This document shows positions 36,469-48,178 of a stretch of 64,000 bases of DNA, in pieces. This stretch comes from Diplosphaera chodatii (Eukaryota; Chlorophyta; Trebouxiophyceae; Prasiolales; Stichococcaceae): NCBI GenBank assembly GCA_032358165.1, contig JAALGY010000015.1, forward strand, positions 806,001 to 870,000, in the 5' to 3' direction. Position 1 is the stretch's first letter. Each line of letters begins with the position of its first letter. The notes below the pieces were generated by a model that was not told where the DNA came from, searched no databases, and saw only the letters and a list, made by a program, of their open reading frames with translations. The translations under genes were made by a program, and so were the position numbers.

Positions 36469-36960
36469 CAAGATGCGACCTGTCTCTCATCACCATCACA
36501 ACGTGCCAGGTGATCATCCGCTGCGATCAGGCACAGAAGGAGTGCTGAAACCGCACTGCTGTGAGGACCTCCGAGCAAAGCACAGCGCCAGCCGCTTACA
36601 CATGTGCAGGGAATTAGGGCGTCGAAAGCCGAGACAGTGCGCAATGAGGCATGGATGCAGGCTCGTGTACCTCTGTACCAGCATGATGCGGTTGCAGGGG
36701 TGGAAGCAGATGCAAACCGGCCCCCAGGCGGCTGAGTCTTGCGGGCTTCTTCAGCTGTGCTGATCTGTTTGCTTGCACTCAATCGATATGCGCCATTGAT
36801 CCCAGGTTTTCTTGCCTGCAGAGCTCCGTGCCTGTGGGCCAAGGCCATAACTGTTTGTGCATTTGTTGGTACTGATGCCCCATCTATGCCCCATTGATGA
36901 TGACAGTGTAAGGCTGCATCAGCCTAAGGGCATGCTTGAGATCACCTCCAGACCGCTGTG
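36469..36960. promoter_or_regulatory. Divergent intergenic region upstream of NOL6
   Basis: About 490 bp between two divergent genes. An open minus-strand frame starting at ATG 36848 (MALAHRHGALQAR) could be a 5' exon of the unrecognised gene, but I could not join it in phase. Otherwise presumed promoter sequence. Confidence 0.3.
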
Positions 36961-39900
36961 ATGACCTTCACCAAGCGGCAGCGGCCTGCAGGGGGTGCGG
37001 GTGATCCAAGCGAGGCAGGGACTGTCGATGCAGATGCGCGCCCCCAGAAAAGCAGCAAGCAGGCTGCTTCGCATCATGTTCATGCTGCAAATAAGCAGCC
37101 GGAAATTGCTGCCCGCGACCTCGAGGCTGTCGACATCCGTGCGCCCAACGTCAGCAATGCCGCCAGTTTCGCACAGCTACAGGTCTGCATGCATGCGCTC
37201 ATCAGCAGATTATTGCACTGCATGTCGCCGTTCTCACATTGGCCGGCAAAGCTACTGCCAACACTGACATGTTCGGATGAATATGCAGCTTCAGGCACTT
37301 CTGCAAGAGATCCGAGTGGATGTGCCAGCAAAAAATGCACAGGCCAGCATTGAGCAGCTTGCTGCAACACTCATGGGCCTGCCCAGCCGCGAGGTGCGTT
37401 CTGCAGCTCCAGACACTCACGCAGTTGCATGCCTGCTTGTTATCGTCCGCACAAGAGAGTTCAACAAATCTTTGGTCACTTGGCCTGCAGGTGCCCCCCT
37501 CCAAGATCAAGGCCTTTGCAGCCGCAACAGGCTTTGATACGGAAGCGGTGAGCACGAAATCTATCGTGGCAATGGTGTCTCTGCACTTCATCAAGCAGTA
37601 CTTTTTCTCGGATGTTAGCTCTGAGCTGAGGCTCCCATCTGCTTCCATGCCTGCAGCAACCGCTGCCGTTTGCACCGCCCACCAGCGTCACGATCGTCGG
37701 CAGCCATGCAACGGACACAGCCATCCAGGCGGACAACGTCGTCGATGTTGCAGTCGCGATGCCAGCGTCCTGCTTCGAGCATAAGGACCACCTCAACCAC
37801 CGGTACCATGCCAAGCGTGCGCTGTACCTAGCCGCGGTGGCGCAGCACCTCCGGAAGCAGCCCACATATGCAGAGCAGCAGTGGGGCCTCTTCAACGAGG
37901 ATGTCAGGTAACCCACCATCATGCTCGAACCCCTATTCTCTGCTGATGTCTTAGACAGCGCCTGCTGCCAGACATCTTAGACCTTAGGGCCCCACCTCCC
38001 ATCGATGCCTCGTGTCTGCAGGAAGCCAACATTGCACATCCAGTGCAGCAGGCCAGGTAGCACTGCTCTGACCCTGCGGCTGCTGCCCACATGCGACCCC
38101 CAAATGCTGCAGCTGCGCAAGCTCTCCCCAGACGCAAACGCTGTCCGCATAATCAGCAGCCAGCCTGCCATGACGGCCGTCAACAGTACAGCAGCAGTAC
38201 GGCCCGACCACTCTAGCAGCCCAACGCCCCATTACAACACCAGCATATTGCAGGTGTGGCGGCATATTCAGTAAGAAGTGTCTGCAACAGACTTGATGTC
38301 TTCATGTGCACATAAGGCAAACATCTGCTTACTTCATGCCTCTATTGGCTGGCACAGGATGCATTGCTACCACGCCATGCAGCAGGCACAGAGGCTGCGG
38401 TAGCCGCGCTGCCGCGCCTGGGTGATGCCATTGCACTGCTGCGCAGCTGGGCACGCCGTCATGGCTTGGCTGCTGCACCAGACGGTGTGACGGGCTTCCA
38501 TGTTGCGATGCTGGCTGTGCACCTGCAACAGCAGGGCAGCCTGGTGAGTAATGCTGCATCGCTGCATGGCCCAGCATGGCAAGTTGTGAGATGCAGTGAA
38601 GGATCGAGGTGCTGACAGTCGCTGCACGTACACATCCACGCAACGCCTTCGTATGATGCAAGGAGGCTGACCATGCACTCTTCACCTGCAGCCTGTAGCC
38701 ATGGCAGCGCCGCAGTTGATGCGCTGTGTGCTGGCTAAGCTGGCTGCGCCCCGCACCTTTGAGAAGGGGCTGTTCATGTCGAGGGATATGGATAGCGATC
38801 TGCCGCCGCCGCCTGCTGCTGCCGCTTTCCAGCAGCGCTTCGAGGTCGTGTTTGTGGATTCCAGTGGCTGGCTGAACATCATGGCAGGCGTCACCGGCAG
38901 TGCACTGCAGCAGGTGGGTAATCTACCTGTGGTAGCACATCATGCTGCCTGCCAAGGAGTACAGTGTTACTACATTGATCAGCTGTGCTCGAACGATGGC
39001 AGACGGCAGTTTTGTCAGCAGGCGCTGCTGTGCTGATGGGTGCCCCTTGCCACACGCAGGCTCAGCGGGCTGCCGCTCGCACCGTCAAGCTGTTGGACAG
39101 GTTGAGCAGCTCTGACGACGCCTTTGATGCGGCGTTTCTGACAAACCATGCCAGCGCTGCGGCTGCCTTCGACTGTGTGGTGCGCGTCACGCTGCCGGCG
39201 GCTGTGGACGCTGAGCTGGCCACCGCCGACACGCCGGCCTGGAGGTACTGCCTGGGCATGTTCGTCCAGCTGCACAAACATGTGCGCACCCAGAAGCATG
39301 TGGGAACATGCAACCCTAGGCTTTATACTCGCAAGTAGCCAGCTCTCGGGGCCATGAGGCTAGCTTGTATATAACCGAAGCCAAGAAGGACGCAGGGGGC
39401 TTATGGGCAGCCGCTCGTGATTTTGGGCGAACTTGCTTACCGCGCTCCCCACATCGTCATTCCAAATGAGCCTTTCCTCAACACAAGGAGATGGAGCCCT
39501 GCTGGAGCCACAATCGGCCTGAGCTTTGGATCTGGCCTGAACAGGAGCCAGGAGGCGAACATTGAGCGCATTGCCAAGCGCGCTCTGGGCACACGGGCAA
39601 CTCTGGTGCGGGCGCTGCGGCGGCGAGCAGCTCCAGTGCGACCTGCCCAGGGGGTTGCCCATGTTGCCACAGACGAGGTGATAACAGAACCGTCCGAAAA
39701 TGCTTCTGCGCTTCCATAGCAGCAGCACTCTGTGTCAGGGAGGACGTCGCATATCATGGATCAGCTTCACCTGACTGCCATTGCCTAGCAATGCAGGTGC
39801 TGCTGGGCGTGACGCTGGACCCGACAGCAGCCACGCGACCAGTGGACATGGGGCCAGCGGCAGAGGACACGGCAGCCGCGGCTGACTTTCGAGCCTTCTG

Positions 39901-42900
39901 GGGCAGCAAGGCCGAGCTGCGCCGCTTCCCGGTGCGCATCAGCAAGCAGCTGCGTTGGCTCCACATGGCCGGCAACTCAGTTGTGGTTTGGTGTATCGTC
40001 ACACTAAGCATTGGAGCATACTGCCGCAGCTGCCGGCAGCCTGCAACACTTGTCACAAACTGTGCATGCGCATGGTGTGCATCGGTGAGCACCAGCTGTT
40101 GTGGCGCCAGCACTCACATGTGGTTGCCATTCTACCGTCATCTGCTGATGGAGGCACGATCGATGCGTGCAGGATGGCAGCATTGCGGAGGCGGTGGTGT
40201 GGGAGGTGCCGCCGGGGGAGCGCCACCTCATCGTCGACGAGCTGCTGGCGTATGCGCTGCGGCGGCACCTGCCGCTGGGCACATCCGTGCAGACGCACTG
40301 CGCCATGCTGGACGGCGCCCTGGCTCCCGCAGACGGCGACCTCTCCGACGCCGTGACCGCCACCAGGTCTGTAACCCACCGCCCCAACTCCATTGCGCTG
40401 GTGCTGCGCCTGCTGCGTGCCTGGCAGGTGTCGCAGTAGATGTCCCATGTCATGGGCACAGGATTGGCAACACCCTAGCCTCCAGGCACGGCTGGCCCTG
40501 CTGAGCAGCGTCTGGTGGCTGTTGCACAACTGACTCAGCAGATAGCCGGCGAGGTATAACAGGTTTGGAGTGTGCACCATAGGCAGCTGGAGGCGGCCAC
40601 CGACAAGCTGGGCAAGCAGCTGCGGGGGCTGTCGGAGTTGGCGCTGCGCATCGTGTCGGTACAGCCGCTGGGTGCTGCCTCCCGCCGCACCGCCCCCTTC
40701 CCGCCGCAACCCCACCCCCTGGCCCAGGTGCACTATCAAAGATACAGCTGAGGCACCTGTGGCACTGCTGGCTTGGCACGAGCATCAGCAGACACAGGTA
40801 GATGAATGGCAACCATGTGGATGCCACTGGCTGCAGGCGGGGTCGGTCGCCGCTGTTGCGGTGGACTCCTCTGTCCCCCGATGCTTGCAGCCTGTCGAGC
40901 TGCTGGTCCACCTCGAGGGCTCAGGTGGGCAAACAACAGCGCCAGCAGTTGCACCCCACGCGCAAATACCTTGGACTCGTGGGCCTGTCAGTAGCCTCCA
41001 ACCCTGGCACTGTGTGGCCGACCGCACCTCGTACATCACAACTGAGAATGTGTGTTGCAGGCCGCTGGCCGGCAGACGAGACAGCGTTTCGGAAGACGAA
41101 GGCGGCGCTTGGCTGCCAGCTGGCGGAGGCGCTTGGCTCCGCCTTTGGCGCCTGGGCCACAGCCGCCGAGGACTGTGTCGACATTCTGCTGGACGGCTTC
41201 GCCTTCCGCCTGTTCCTGTGGTCCACACGGTACTCGTCCCTCTCCTACAGAAATACAGAAGCACACGGCTGTGCGCTTGATTGCACTACGTGGGCTTGTT
41301 GTCAAGCCTACGCAGTGGCTCCTGACGCGGCGGGCTAGGGCATGTTGCAAGCGGTTGGCTACATCAATTGCAGAGACGAGGCGATGGCACAGTCTGTGGC
41401 TGCCGGACAGCTCCCCGCACCCGCTGAACCGACGCTGGTGCAGCGTGCGGCGCACCACGGCCTTGTGTCAGCAGCTGCGGCTGAGGCACCAGCATTGGCA
41501 GCAACCGCGGCACTGGTCGTCAGGTGAACCTCAACACCGATACACACAGCACGAAGACACCGGTGCAGGTCATGTGTTCGGTTGCACAGGCTGTCTTTGC
41601 TGCGGAGATGGCACGCAAGGGGCCTGTGCCCGCTTCACTGCATGGCAAACCCTGATGGGGTTGTGTTATCACATCTGGGTGTTCGTGTGGCTCCAGGTGG
41701 GTCGCTGCGCACATGTTCAGCGGGTGCCTGGCGCCTGAAGCGGCAGAGCTGCTCACGGTTGCTGCGTTCACCGGCCCGTCAACCCTTCCGCAGCCAGGTG
41801 TGCGTCCTGCAAAGATGGCACCCCACGCCCCATGTCCAGCTCGCTCTGGGTCAGCGTTGTTCTGCGATGATGAGCACAAAGAAATTCAAGCTCAACAGAG
41901 CTGATTGAGGGCGCGATGCTCTCATGATTAGACTCATTTCTCCGCTGTGCTGAGCAGACACTTTGCACGACCGGCTGCACTGCAGAATCTATGGTGTCGT
42001 GTATTAAGCAGTAGACTCGAGACACATTCTGGTAAAAGCAGAGGCTGTGTAGCATGCGTGCTTTGAGCCAGCCTCCCGTAACGCCAGATAGATTGAGCAT
42101 GTTGGTCACGGGTGAGCAGGGTGAGCTGCGGGTGTGGCAGGTTAATTTAGTTGCCCCGCGGCACAAGGCTGATCCCTCGCTCAAGTATCAGCGCAACATG
42201 TCATGTCGTAGGTTCCGTAAATCCGATTCGCTTCGTCACAGCGCCTGTGTCTGTCTCGCACGGCCTCGCACTGCCTACACGGGGGCCTTGCTGGCGTCCG
42301 CATCCGTTCAGCCACCAACTAACGGTGTTGCATGGCGAGTGGTGGATGCGTGAATACTTGTTCACGAATGACAACTATGTTCACGAATGACAACTATGTG
42401 ACATGTTGGCATGGTTGCTTTGCAACAGCAACGGAGGTGGCGGGGTTCCTGCGGGTGCTGGCGCTGCTGGTGGGCCACCCCTGGAGCGTGCGGCCCCTGG
42501 TCATTGACCCAGCCTCGGAGATGGCCCCTGCCGACCGACACGCCGTGGTGCAGGTGCACAGCATGTCGTCAAACTCACATGCTGCAGGACAATGCTTCAT
42601 CCCGCATACAGCTTCGTTGCATATTAAACAGCGCTGTGCTCGTTACTGCGGTGGGCGAGAACCCAGTATCGCATTTGCAAATGGGGTCACCCCACCAGCA
42701 GCAGCAGGCGGCATTTGAACGTTTAACGGGCTCTTGTCACCGGACCAGCTCCTTGCTGCCTGGGCTACATCGTTGATAAGCATGTTGTGATCCCTCGCAT
42801 GTGCCATATGCAGGCCTTTGACGCAGCGACGGCGGCAGGCAGCGCGCCTGCGATGTGGCTGGCGGCGCCGTACAGCGGCACAGCACCGGCGCTGTGGGTG

Positions 42901-44472
42901 AGACCCAGCCTCACGCGGGCCGCGCTGCAGCGCCTGCTCGCCTGCGCACGTCACTCCATTGATGCACTGCAGGTGTGTTGCGGTGCAGCAGGTCACGCAT
43001 CTCGTCTCTGCTTTCATCCGTGATGTGACGTCAGAGCAGAGAACTTGCAAATGTTTGGAGGATTGACTGCTTGTTGATGCGGTGCCTGCATTGGTGCCGT
43101 GTGTGCGATGATGAGAACATCATTCCTCGTTCTGACTGGCTGCCATCAGGTGGCCATGACAGACAGACATGAACACCCATAGAATTTGAGCACACTTGCG
43201 GCTGTGCGCCGGCTTGCATTGACACATTGGCAGGTGGCGTGCGATGTTGCTTTGTGAGAGGCAGCCATGCGTGACGCAGGAGTGCATTGCTGGCAGCGGT
43301 GGCGAGGCAGACCCAGAGGACATTGGCCTGCTGATCTTCCGCACGCCGCTGGCCGCCTTCGATGCGCTGCTGGTGCTGCGCGCCGAGGCGCTGCCCCAGG
43401 TAGGCTGCGGAATCCGGCTGCAAGACGGCATGAGGACATGATCCGCGGTTGCCGCGCTTCTGACTTGGCTGCCGGCCTGCTGCCGGCCTGCTGATTGTAC
43501 CCCTGCCTGCGGGTGCTCCGGTGATTATAGGCTCACATCCAATCCTGTACTGTGCGCTCTAGGCAGGACACAGCCTGCTGCCGGACGTAGCAGCTGCAGT
43601 GCCCGGGGCGGCCAGCATGCTGCCGGCGAGCCAGCGTGCCGCTGCGCCCCCAAAACAGGCCCGCGCCGTACTGTCCAGCATCCCCGCAGGTGGGCATGGC
43701 TCCTTGCAGCACTGCTGATTTCAGGGTGACCGTGGAGGGTACCTGGTCATGTGGTTTCACCAGCAGTGATGAGACGTCACTGTGCTGTGATGGAAGCCAC
43801 GAAGATGTGCCTCCGTCCCGTGTCTATCTGTGCACCACTTGAGCAGGTGTCAAGGTCTGTGTTGTGCGCCACGAGCCGCTCGTGTCCAGGAGTCCTGACT
43901 TCCAATTGCTTTAAGAGTACAACCTGCTCAGCAGAGGTGGTGCGGGAGAGGGGTGTGAAGCGTCTACGGCGCGAGCTGCTGGTCGGCTTCGAGCCGGTGC
44001 CCCTGTTCGTGGCGCTGCTGGAGCGCAGCTTCGGCCACCTGGCCACCTTCTTCTATGACGGCTGCGGCGGCCGAGCAATCGGCATGAGGTCAGACGGCTG
44101 CTGCCTGTTGTAACACATGCGTTGGCTGCACCACCTGCCTGACCACATGGTCCGCGCCATATGACCAGTGCAAGCTGGCTAATGGAGAATCATCCACTAT
44201 GCTGCAGGTGGCAGCCTGCTGTACTGCGCTCAGCTGCTCGTGGCCCGCCAGCTGAGGACCTTGATCAGTCTGGCTCCAAGACGTCAGCACTGCTTCATTC
44301 GTCAAGTGTGAGGGGCAATGGCGTACTACCCCCGCAGACAGCTGCGACCGACTTACCGGCGGCCCTTGCGCAGATGTATCTGTTGGGCGCTGGCCTTGTA
44401 CAAGATGTGCTTGTGACTGGTGGGCCCAGCAGCGCGAGCGCAACTGCTAGCAGACAGCACCCTTCCACTTGA
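36961..44472 (+). CDS. NOL6: Nucleolar protein 6 / Nrap / Utp22 (small-subunit processome)
   Basis: Utp22/NOL6 is a pseudo-nucleotidyltransferase scaffold of the UTP-C module, needed for 18S rRNA processing in the nucleolus. ATG 36961 starts a basic tail (MTFTKRQRPAGGAGDPSEAG). Nrap-type blocks follow: LQALLQEIRVDVPAKNAQAS, VAMPASCFEHKDHLNHRYHA, KRALYLAAVAQHLRKQP (about 37760-37870), DAIALLRSWARRHGLAAAPD then GVTGFHVAMLAVHLQQQGSL (38400-38545), SSGWLNIMAGVTGSALQQ (38860-38910), PHIVIPNEPF and FGSGLNRSQEANIERIAKRA (39450-39590), ALAPADGDLSDAVTATR and RPNSIALVLRLLRAWQVSQ (about 40320-40440), RFQRLLACARHSIDAL-type helices near 42900, and the C-terminal LLVGFEPVPLFVALLERSFG plus HLATFFYDGCGGRAIGM (about 43975-44090). 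The last exon joins as R|WQPAV and ends at 44472. About 20 short exons; not all junctions resolved. Confidence 0.9.
42361..42398 (+). repeat. 19-bp perfect tandem repeat in a NOL6 intron
   Basis: TTCACGAATGACAACTATG occurs twice head to tail at 42361-42379 and 42380-42398, inside an intron upstream of the exon near 42430. It is a small recent duplication and likely polymorphic. Confidence 0.9.
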
Positions 44473-45680
44473 GCAGTCATGCTAAGGGCAAACTACATTC
44501 ATGCGGCATTGTGTACTTGCTTCGTTCGTGGTGCTGTGTTCATTGTAATCACTGGCAAGCCATACTAGGCGCCCAGCCACCATGCCTGAGTCCGTCGAGC
44601 AACGTTTGTACGCGAGACAACATGCCGACCGCATGCTTTCAGTCGCCCCTTTCTTGCAGCTGCCCTGCCGGTTTCAGTGACCCCAGGTCGGTAGGCAGTC
44701 TGTTGATCCATCCAAGAATCAGGTCAGCTTCACATGCGACTGCACCTGCGCCCTGCATCAGCGGCAAGTGTTGCAAATAGCACCGCAGCCGACATGCCTC
44801 GTTATTTATTTCACATTCGCAGCTGCTGCTCACCAGAACGATAACAACAAAACATGGTCGATCGACTGCTGCTGCATGCATGCACTGCACCCCTCCTGCT
44901 CGCCGCCTGCAGTTACTATCGCTGCATACCTGCGTGGCGGCGCAGCTCAAAAGCCAGGAGATTTTATTACGGTGCAGACGCACATTGCGTCATGTGTGGC
45001 GCGCCGTGATGACAACACATTCACTCGCCGTACTGACGCCCAGGAAGCGGCCCTGAAGAAACGCACTCTTTGCTATATTCTGAGCGCACTACACGCCGGC
45101 GAAATCGTGTCTGCTCTACACTTCATCTTATGAACTTCTTCGCGCCCCGTCAGCTGCAGCTGTATGCGAAAGTGGGTTGTTCATCCACAACACATCCAGC
45201 AGATCAATGTCGTCGTCTGTTTGTTTTGTAAGGCTCATAGCAAGGATCTTAACTTGACATGTGACTGCAGACGCGCCATGTTCAGGGTGCATGCCCGGGC
45301 TCACGGTCCGTTGTGGCTACCATCTGCGGCCCACGGCCTGGTGAGGATAAAGCACCCTGTAGCAGACGTCCTCACCTTGCAGTTGGTAGTTTAGGGCCTG
45401 CAGGCTGATCTGTGGTTGTCGCGGCAACTATCGAAGTACGTCACATCAACATCGCCCCCTTTCTTCCATTGCAGACACTGTCGCTGTCATCTGCGTCACA
45501 TGTCGCCTGAGGCAGCTGTTTCAGCTACAGTTGTCAGCCCCATTGCATGAGTGGACAACGGCATATCGCAGATCATTGCTTCGCAACCTAGGATACATCA
45601 GATCGTTGATCAGCATGTTTCAAAATGCCCAGCCAAAGACACGTGCTGCGCAGGCGCTGCCCCCTCCTGCAAACCTTGCA
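44473..45680. other. Intergenic region between NOL6 and the carbonic anhydrase gene
   Basis: About 1.2 kb without a recognisable gene. The left part holds the NOL6 3' end and its TGTAA signal. A plus-strand frame at 44768-45133 has no motif. An in-frame ATG at 45615 could extend the carbonic anhydrase by 22 residues. Confidence 0.35.
44544..44548 (+). terminator. TGTAA polyadenylation-like signal of NOL6
   Basis: TGTAA, the usual chlorophyte poly(A) signal, lies 72 nt after the NOL6 stop codon. Confidence 0.5.
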
Positions 45681-47743
45681 ATGCAGCATCTGCGTCGGTG
45701 CGCAACGGTGCGGGCGAGCAGCACTGCAGCAGGCCGCAGCGCATCCCAGCGTCCAGCTCGACGATCCGGCTGCATCAGCAGCGCCGCGGGGCACACATCC
45801 GCTGATGAGGCAGGCTTGGACAGCACCGCAGCGCCACAACCGTCGGTCCCGCAGCAGCGACCACTGCCGCCATTGATCAGCTCCGTGCGGCGGCGGACCG
45901 TGCTGGGCGACGTGGCTAGAGTCGCAGCGTGCTCATGCTGCTGGTTGGCGCTCTCTGACACAGCTGCCGCCTCTGGCGGAGCACCGTTTGAGTATGGACC
46001 GCAGGTGTGGCTTGCGGGTTGAACTATGTCAACATGCACACGCACCTGTACCCTGGCGGATCGGCGAGCTGGTCAGGTGTGGCGGCTGCTGTTGTCCTGT
46101 GCCTTTCGCGCTCAGGCAACCGCCGGTTTGCTCACTGCAGGAAGGGCAGAAGCATTGGCCAGGCATGTGCGGCGATGGCAGGGCGCAGAGCCCTGTGGAC
46201 ATCCCGATCGACACGATGCTGCGGCGACCGAGTGCGGGCACAATGCTCTTTGACTACAAGTCGCTGAAGGATGCGACCGTGGTGAACACCGGCCATGGCG
46301 CCCAGGTGAAAGCTGCCATGATGCCGTATTGGCCTGTGATGTGCATAGGGCGTGGTCTCTTTTTAGATCTTCACTCCACGTGAACAAGACACCTGATTTG
46401 TATACTCCCTGGAGCAGCGTGCTCTTGCAACATCCGATAACCTGTGCCGGCTGCAGGTGAACATCGCGCCCGGCAACATCATGACGTGCAACGGCCAGCG
46501 GTTTCAGATGGTGCAGTATCACTTCCACTCCCCGAGCGAGCACTCCGTCGGCGGGTGGCGCGCCGACATGGAGCTGCACCTCGTCCATAAGAACGTCGAG
46601 ACAGGCACGCCCCGAGTAGCAGTGTGCTTTCGTGTTCACCCCCCTGGGTCGTTTGAAAGTGTGCGTCGACCGTGACCAATCCGGCAGTCCGTCAACAGCA
46701 GCCAGTAGCCGGCATCACACAGCAGCGGCCTCGGGCTGGATCAGGATCGGGACTTGCCGCAGATGACAGACAACATGGGACGACGGCTGTTTGGTGGGAC
46801 TCTGCTGCAGGTGGACTGGCGGTGGTCGGCATCCTGCTGCAGGCGCCCAACGAGGACAGCCAGCAGGGCTGTGCAGCCCTGGATCAAGCGCTGGCAATGG
46901 TGCCCACCAAGGTCGGGAACACCTCAGGTGAATGCTGGGCAAAGCTCTGGTGCAGCTGTGCCACACGGTCCTCTGCTGTTTCTGCCGGATCAGCTGAACT
47001 GCTGTGGCAACGGACTGCAGACATCAGCACCAGGGGCGACGAGCATCGAGCGATCCTGTGTCGGTGACACGAGGTGACAACACTGGGTGTTCTGCCGTCC
47101 ACAGAGCGCTTCAGCCTGGCTCCAGACACCTTCACGTCCCTGCTGCTTGGCAGCACACCAACAGGCGCCATCACGGCCCTGCTGCTTGGCAGCATCGCAG
47201 CGAACAGACCCGAGGCAGCAGCGCTCCCGCATGTGCACTACACTGGCAGTCTCACGACACCGCCCTGCAGCCAGGAGGTCAACTGGTGCGCCATGGTCGA
47301 CCCTGTGCAGCTGCATGTGCACATTGTTTCGATGGCAGTCGATGGCAGCAAGCAAAGAGGCCACTGGGCTGCATGCCGGGCACTCGTGTGCAATTAGTCT
47401 GCAATGCTTCTCAGCTGCTGCTAGCTATAACCATGCTTATTGCCTGCTGATAGGTACGTGCTGCTGGAGTCACGGCCGCTGAGTGCTTCTCAGGTGCCAC
47501 TTTATGATGTCGTATCACACAAGCAGAAACTGCATATCTGGGGTGTAGGAACCTGCGCCAAGCACCACGGTGCTGCCCACATTATTGTAGTAGCCCACGC
47601 AATGGGGGCAATGCTTGGCCATGCAGGTGCTGCGCTTCCAGCGACTGCTTGGCCGTGGTACCACCCTGGATATGAACTCGCGCGAGGTCCAGGACATGAA
47701 TGGTCGGCGTTTTGACTACGAGCGGGGCGGCGTTAGCTCTTGA
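45681..47743 (+). CDS. Alpha-type carbonic anhydrase, probably thylakoid lumen (CAH3-like)
   Basis: It interconverts CO2 and bicarbonate. ATG 45681 gives a basic, Ser/Ala-rich transit-like region (MQHLRRCATVRASSTAAGRS). About 65 residues later comes SSVRRRTVLGDVA, a short hydrophobic stretch and ALSDTAAASGG, a bipartite twin-arginine thylakoid signal with an A-x-A-like cleavage site. Catalytic blocks: EGQKHWPGMCGDGRAQSPVD (exon 46141-46305), MVQYHFHSPSEHSVGG (two zinc His), MELHLVHKN (third zinc His), LAVVGILLQAPNEDS, VHYTGSLTTPPCSQEVNW and RFQRLLGRGTTLDMNSREVQ. Stop TGA is at 47741-47743. This layout matches the lumenal alpha-CA of the algal carbon-concentrating mechanism. A 39-bp in-frame duplication sits just before the YTGSLTTPPC motif. 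The junction between the HLVHKN and LAVVGILL exons is unresolved. ATG 45615 is an alternative start. Confidence 0.9.
47135..47195 (+). repeat. 39-bp in-frame tandem duplication in the carbonic anhydrase exon
   Basis: CCCTGCTGCTTGGCAGCA starts at 47138 and again at 47177, a 39-bp period, giving LLLGS twice (TSLLLGSTPTGAI / TALLLGSIAA). The second copy is incomplete on its right side. It adds 13 residues without breaking the frame. Confidence 0.85.
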
Positions 47744-47832
47744 TTGCTACAACGTTTTTGTCGTTACTGTCGCAGCAGAAGTCATTAGCAATATATTTGT
47801 TGAACTGTCCAGGTGGAACCTGTGCTTTCTTA

Positions 47833-47837
47833 CTTGT
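47833..47837 (+). terminator. TGTAA polyadenylation-like signal of the carbonic anhydrase gene
   Basis: TGTAA lies 90 nt after the stop codon at 47741-47743, in an AT-richer stretch. Confidence 0.5.
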
Positions 47838-48040
47838 AAGCGTTGCAAGTAAGTAACAGCAACAGCAACCTTGTTAGGTAGGGGTCGCAGTGGGTTCGAG
47901 CATTGAAAGCATTGCCAGCACTAGACCTAGCCCTTACGATAGCCTGAAGTCCTAAACAAAACCTGTAAACATTGCAAGGCAGTTCACGAGCCCCAAGTTC
48001 GTGCAAGCTATTGCAATGCACCATGCGGACCTGTGCTGCA

Positions 48041-48045
48041 TTACA
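48041..48045 (-). terminator. TGTAA polyadenylation-like signal of the carrier gene
   Basis: TGTAA on the minus strand lies about 134 nt after the carrier stop codon. Distance is typical, but the pentamer is short and could occur by chance. Confidence 0.35.
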
Positions 48046-48178
48046 CAAGGATGCACAGCCCAATTGTGGGCAGATTCGCACATCAAGGTGCTGCTGCTTG
48101 CTCAGTTCACAGCCTTTGGCGGCTTGATAATTGGTGTGGGCACTCGGAGAACCGCCCGCACCTGTAAGCAGAGATCCA

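Larger units (their letters stand above)
47744..48178. other. Convergent intergenic region between carbonic anhydrase and the carrier gene
   Basis: About 435 bp of presumed 3' UTRs. It is comparatively AT-rich (for example 47745-47800), as expected at gene ends here. No gene recognised. Confidence 0.4.

Noticed and set aside
44768..45133. 122-codon plus-strand frame between NOL6 and carbonic anhydrase
   Set aside because: No motif, no splice context and composition unlike neighbouring exons; treated as intergenic.
47870..47910. Possible tRNA T-arm (GGTTCGAGC)
   Set aside because: The flanking bases do not form a 5-bp T stem, and no matching D arm, anticodon arm or acceptor stem was found.
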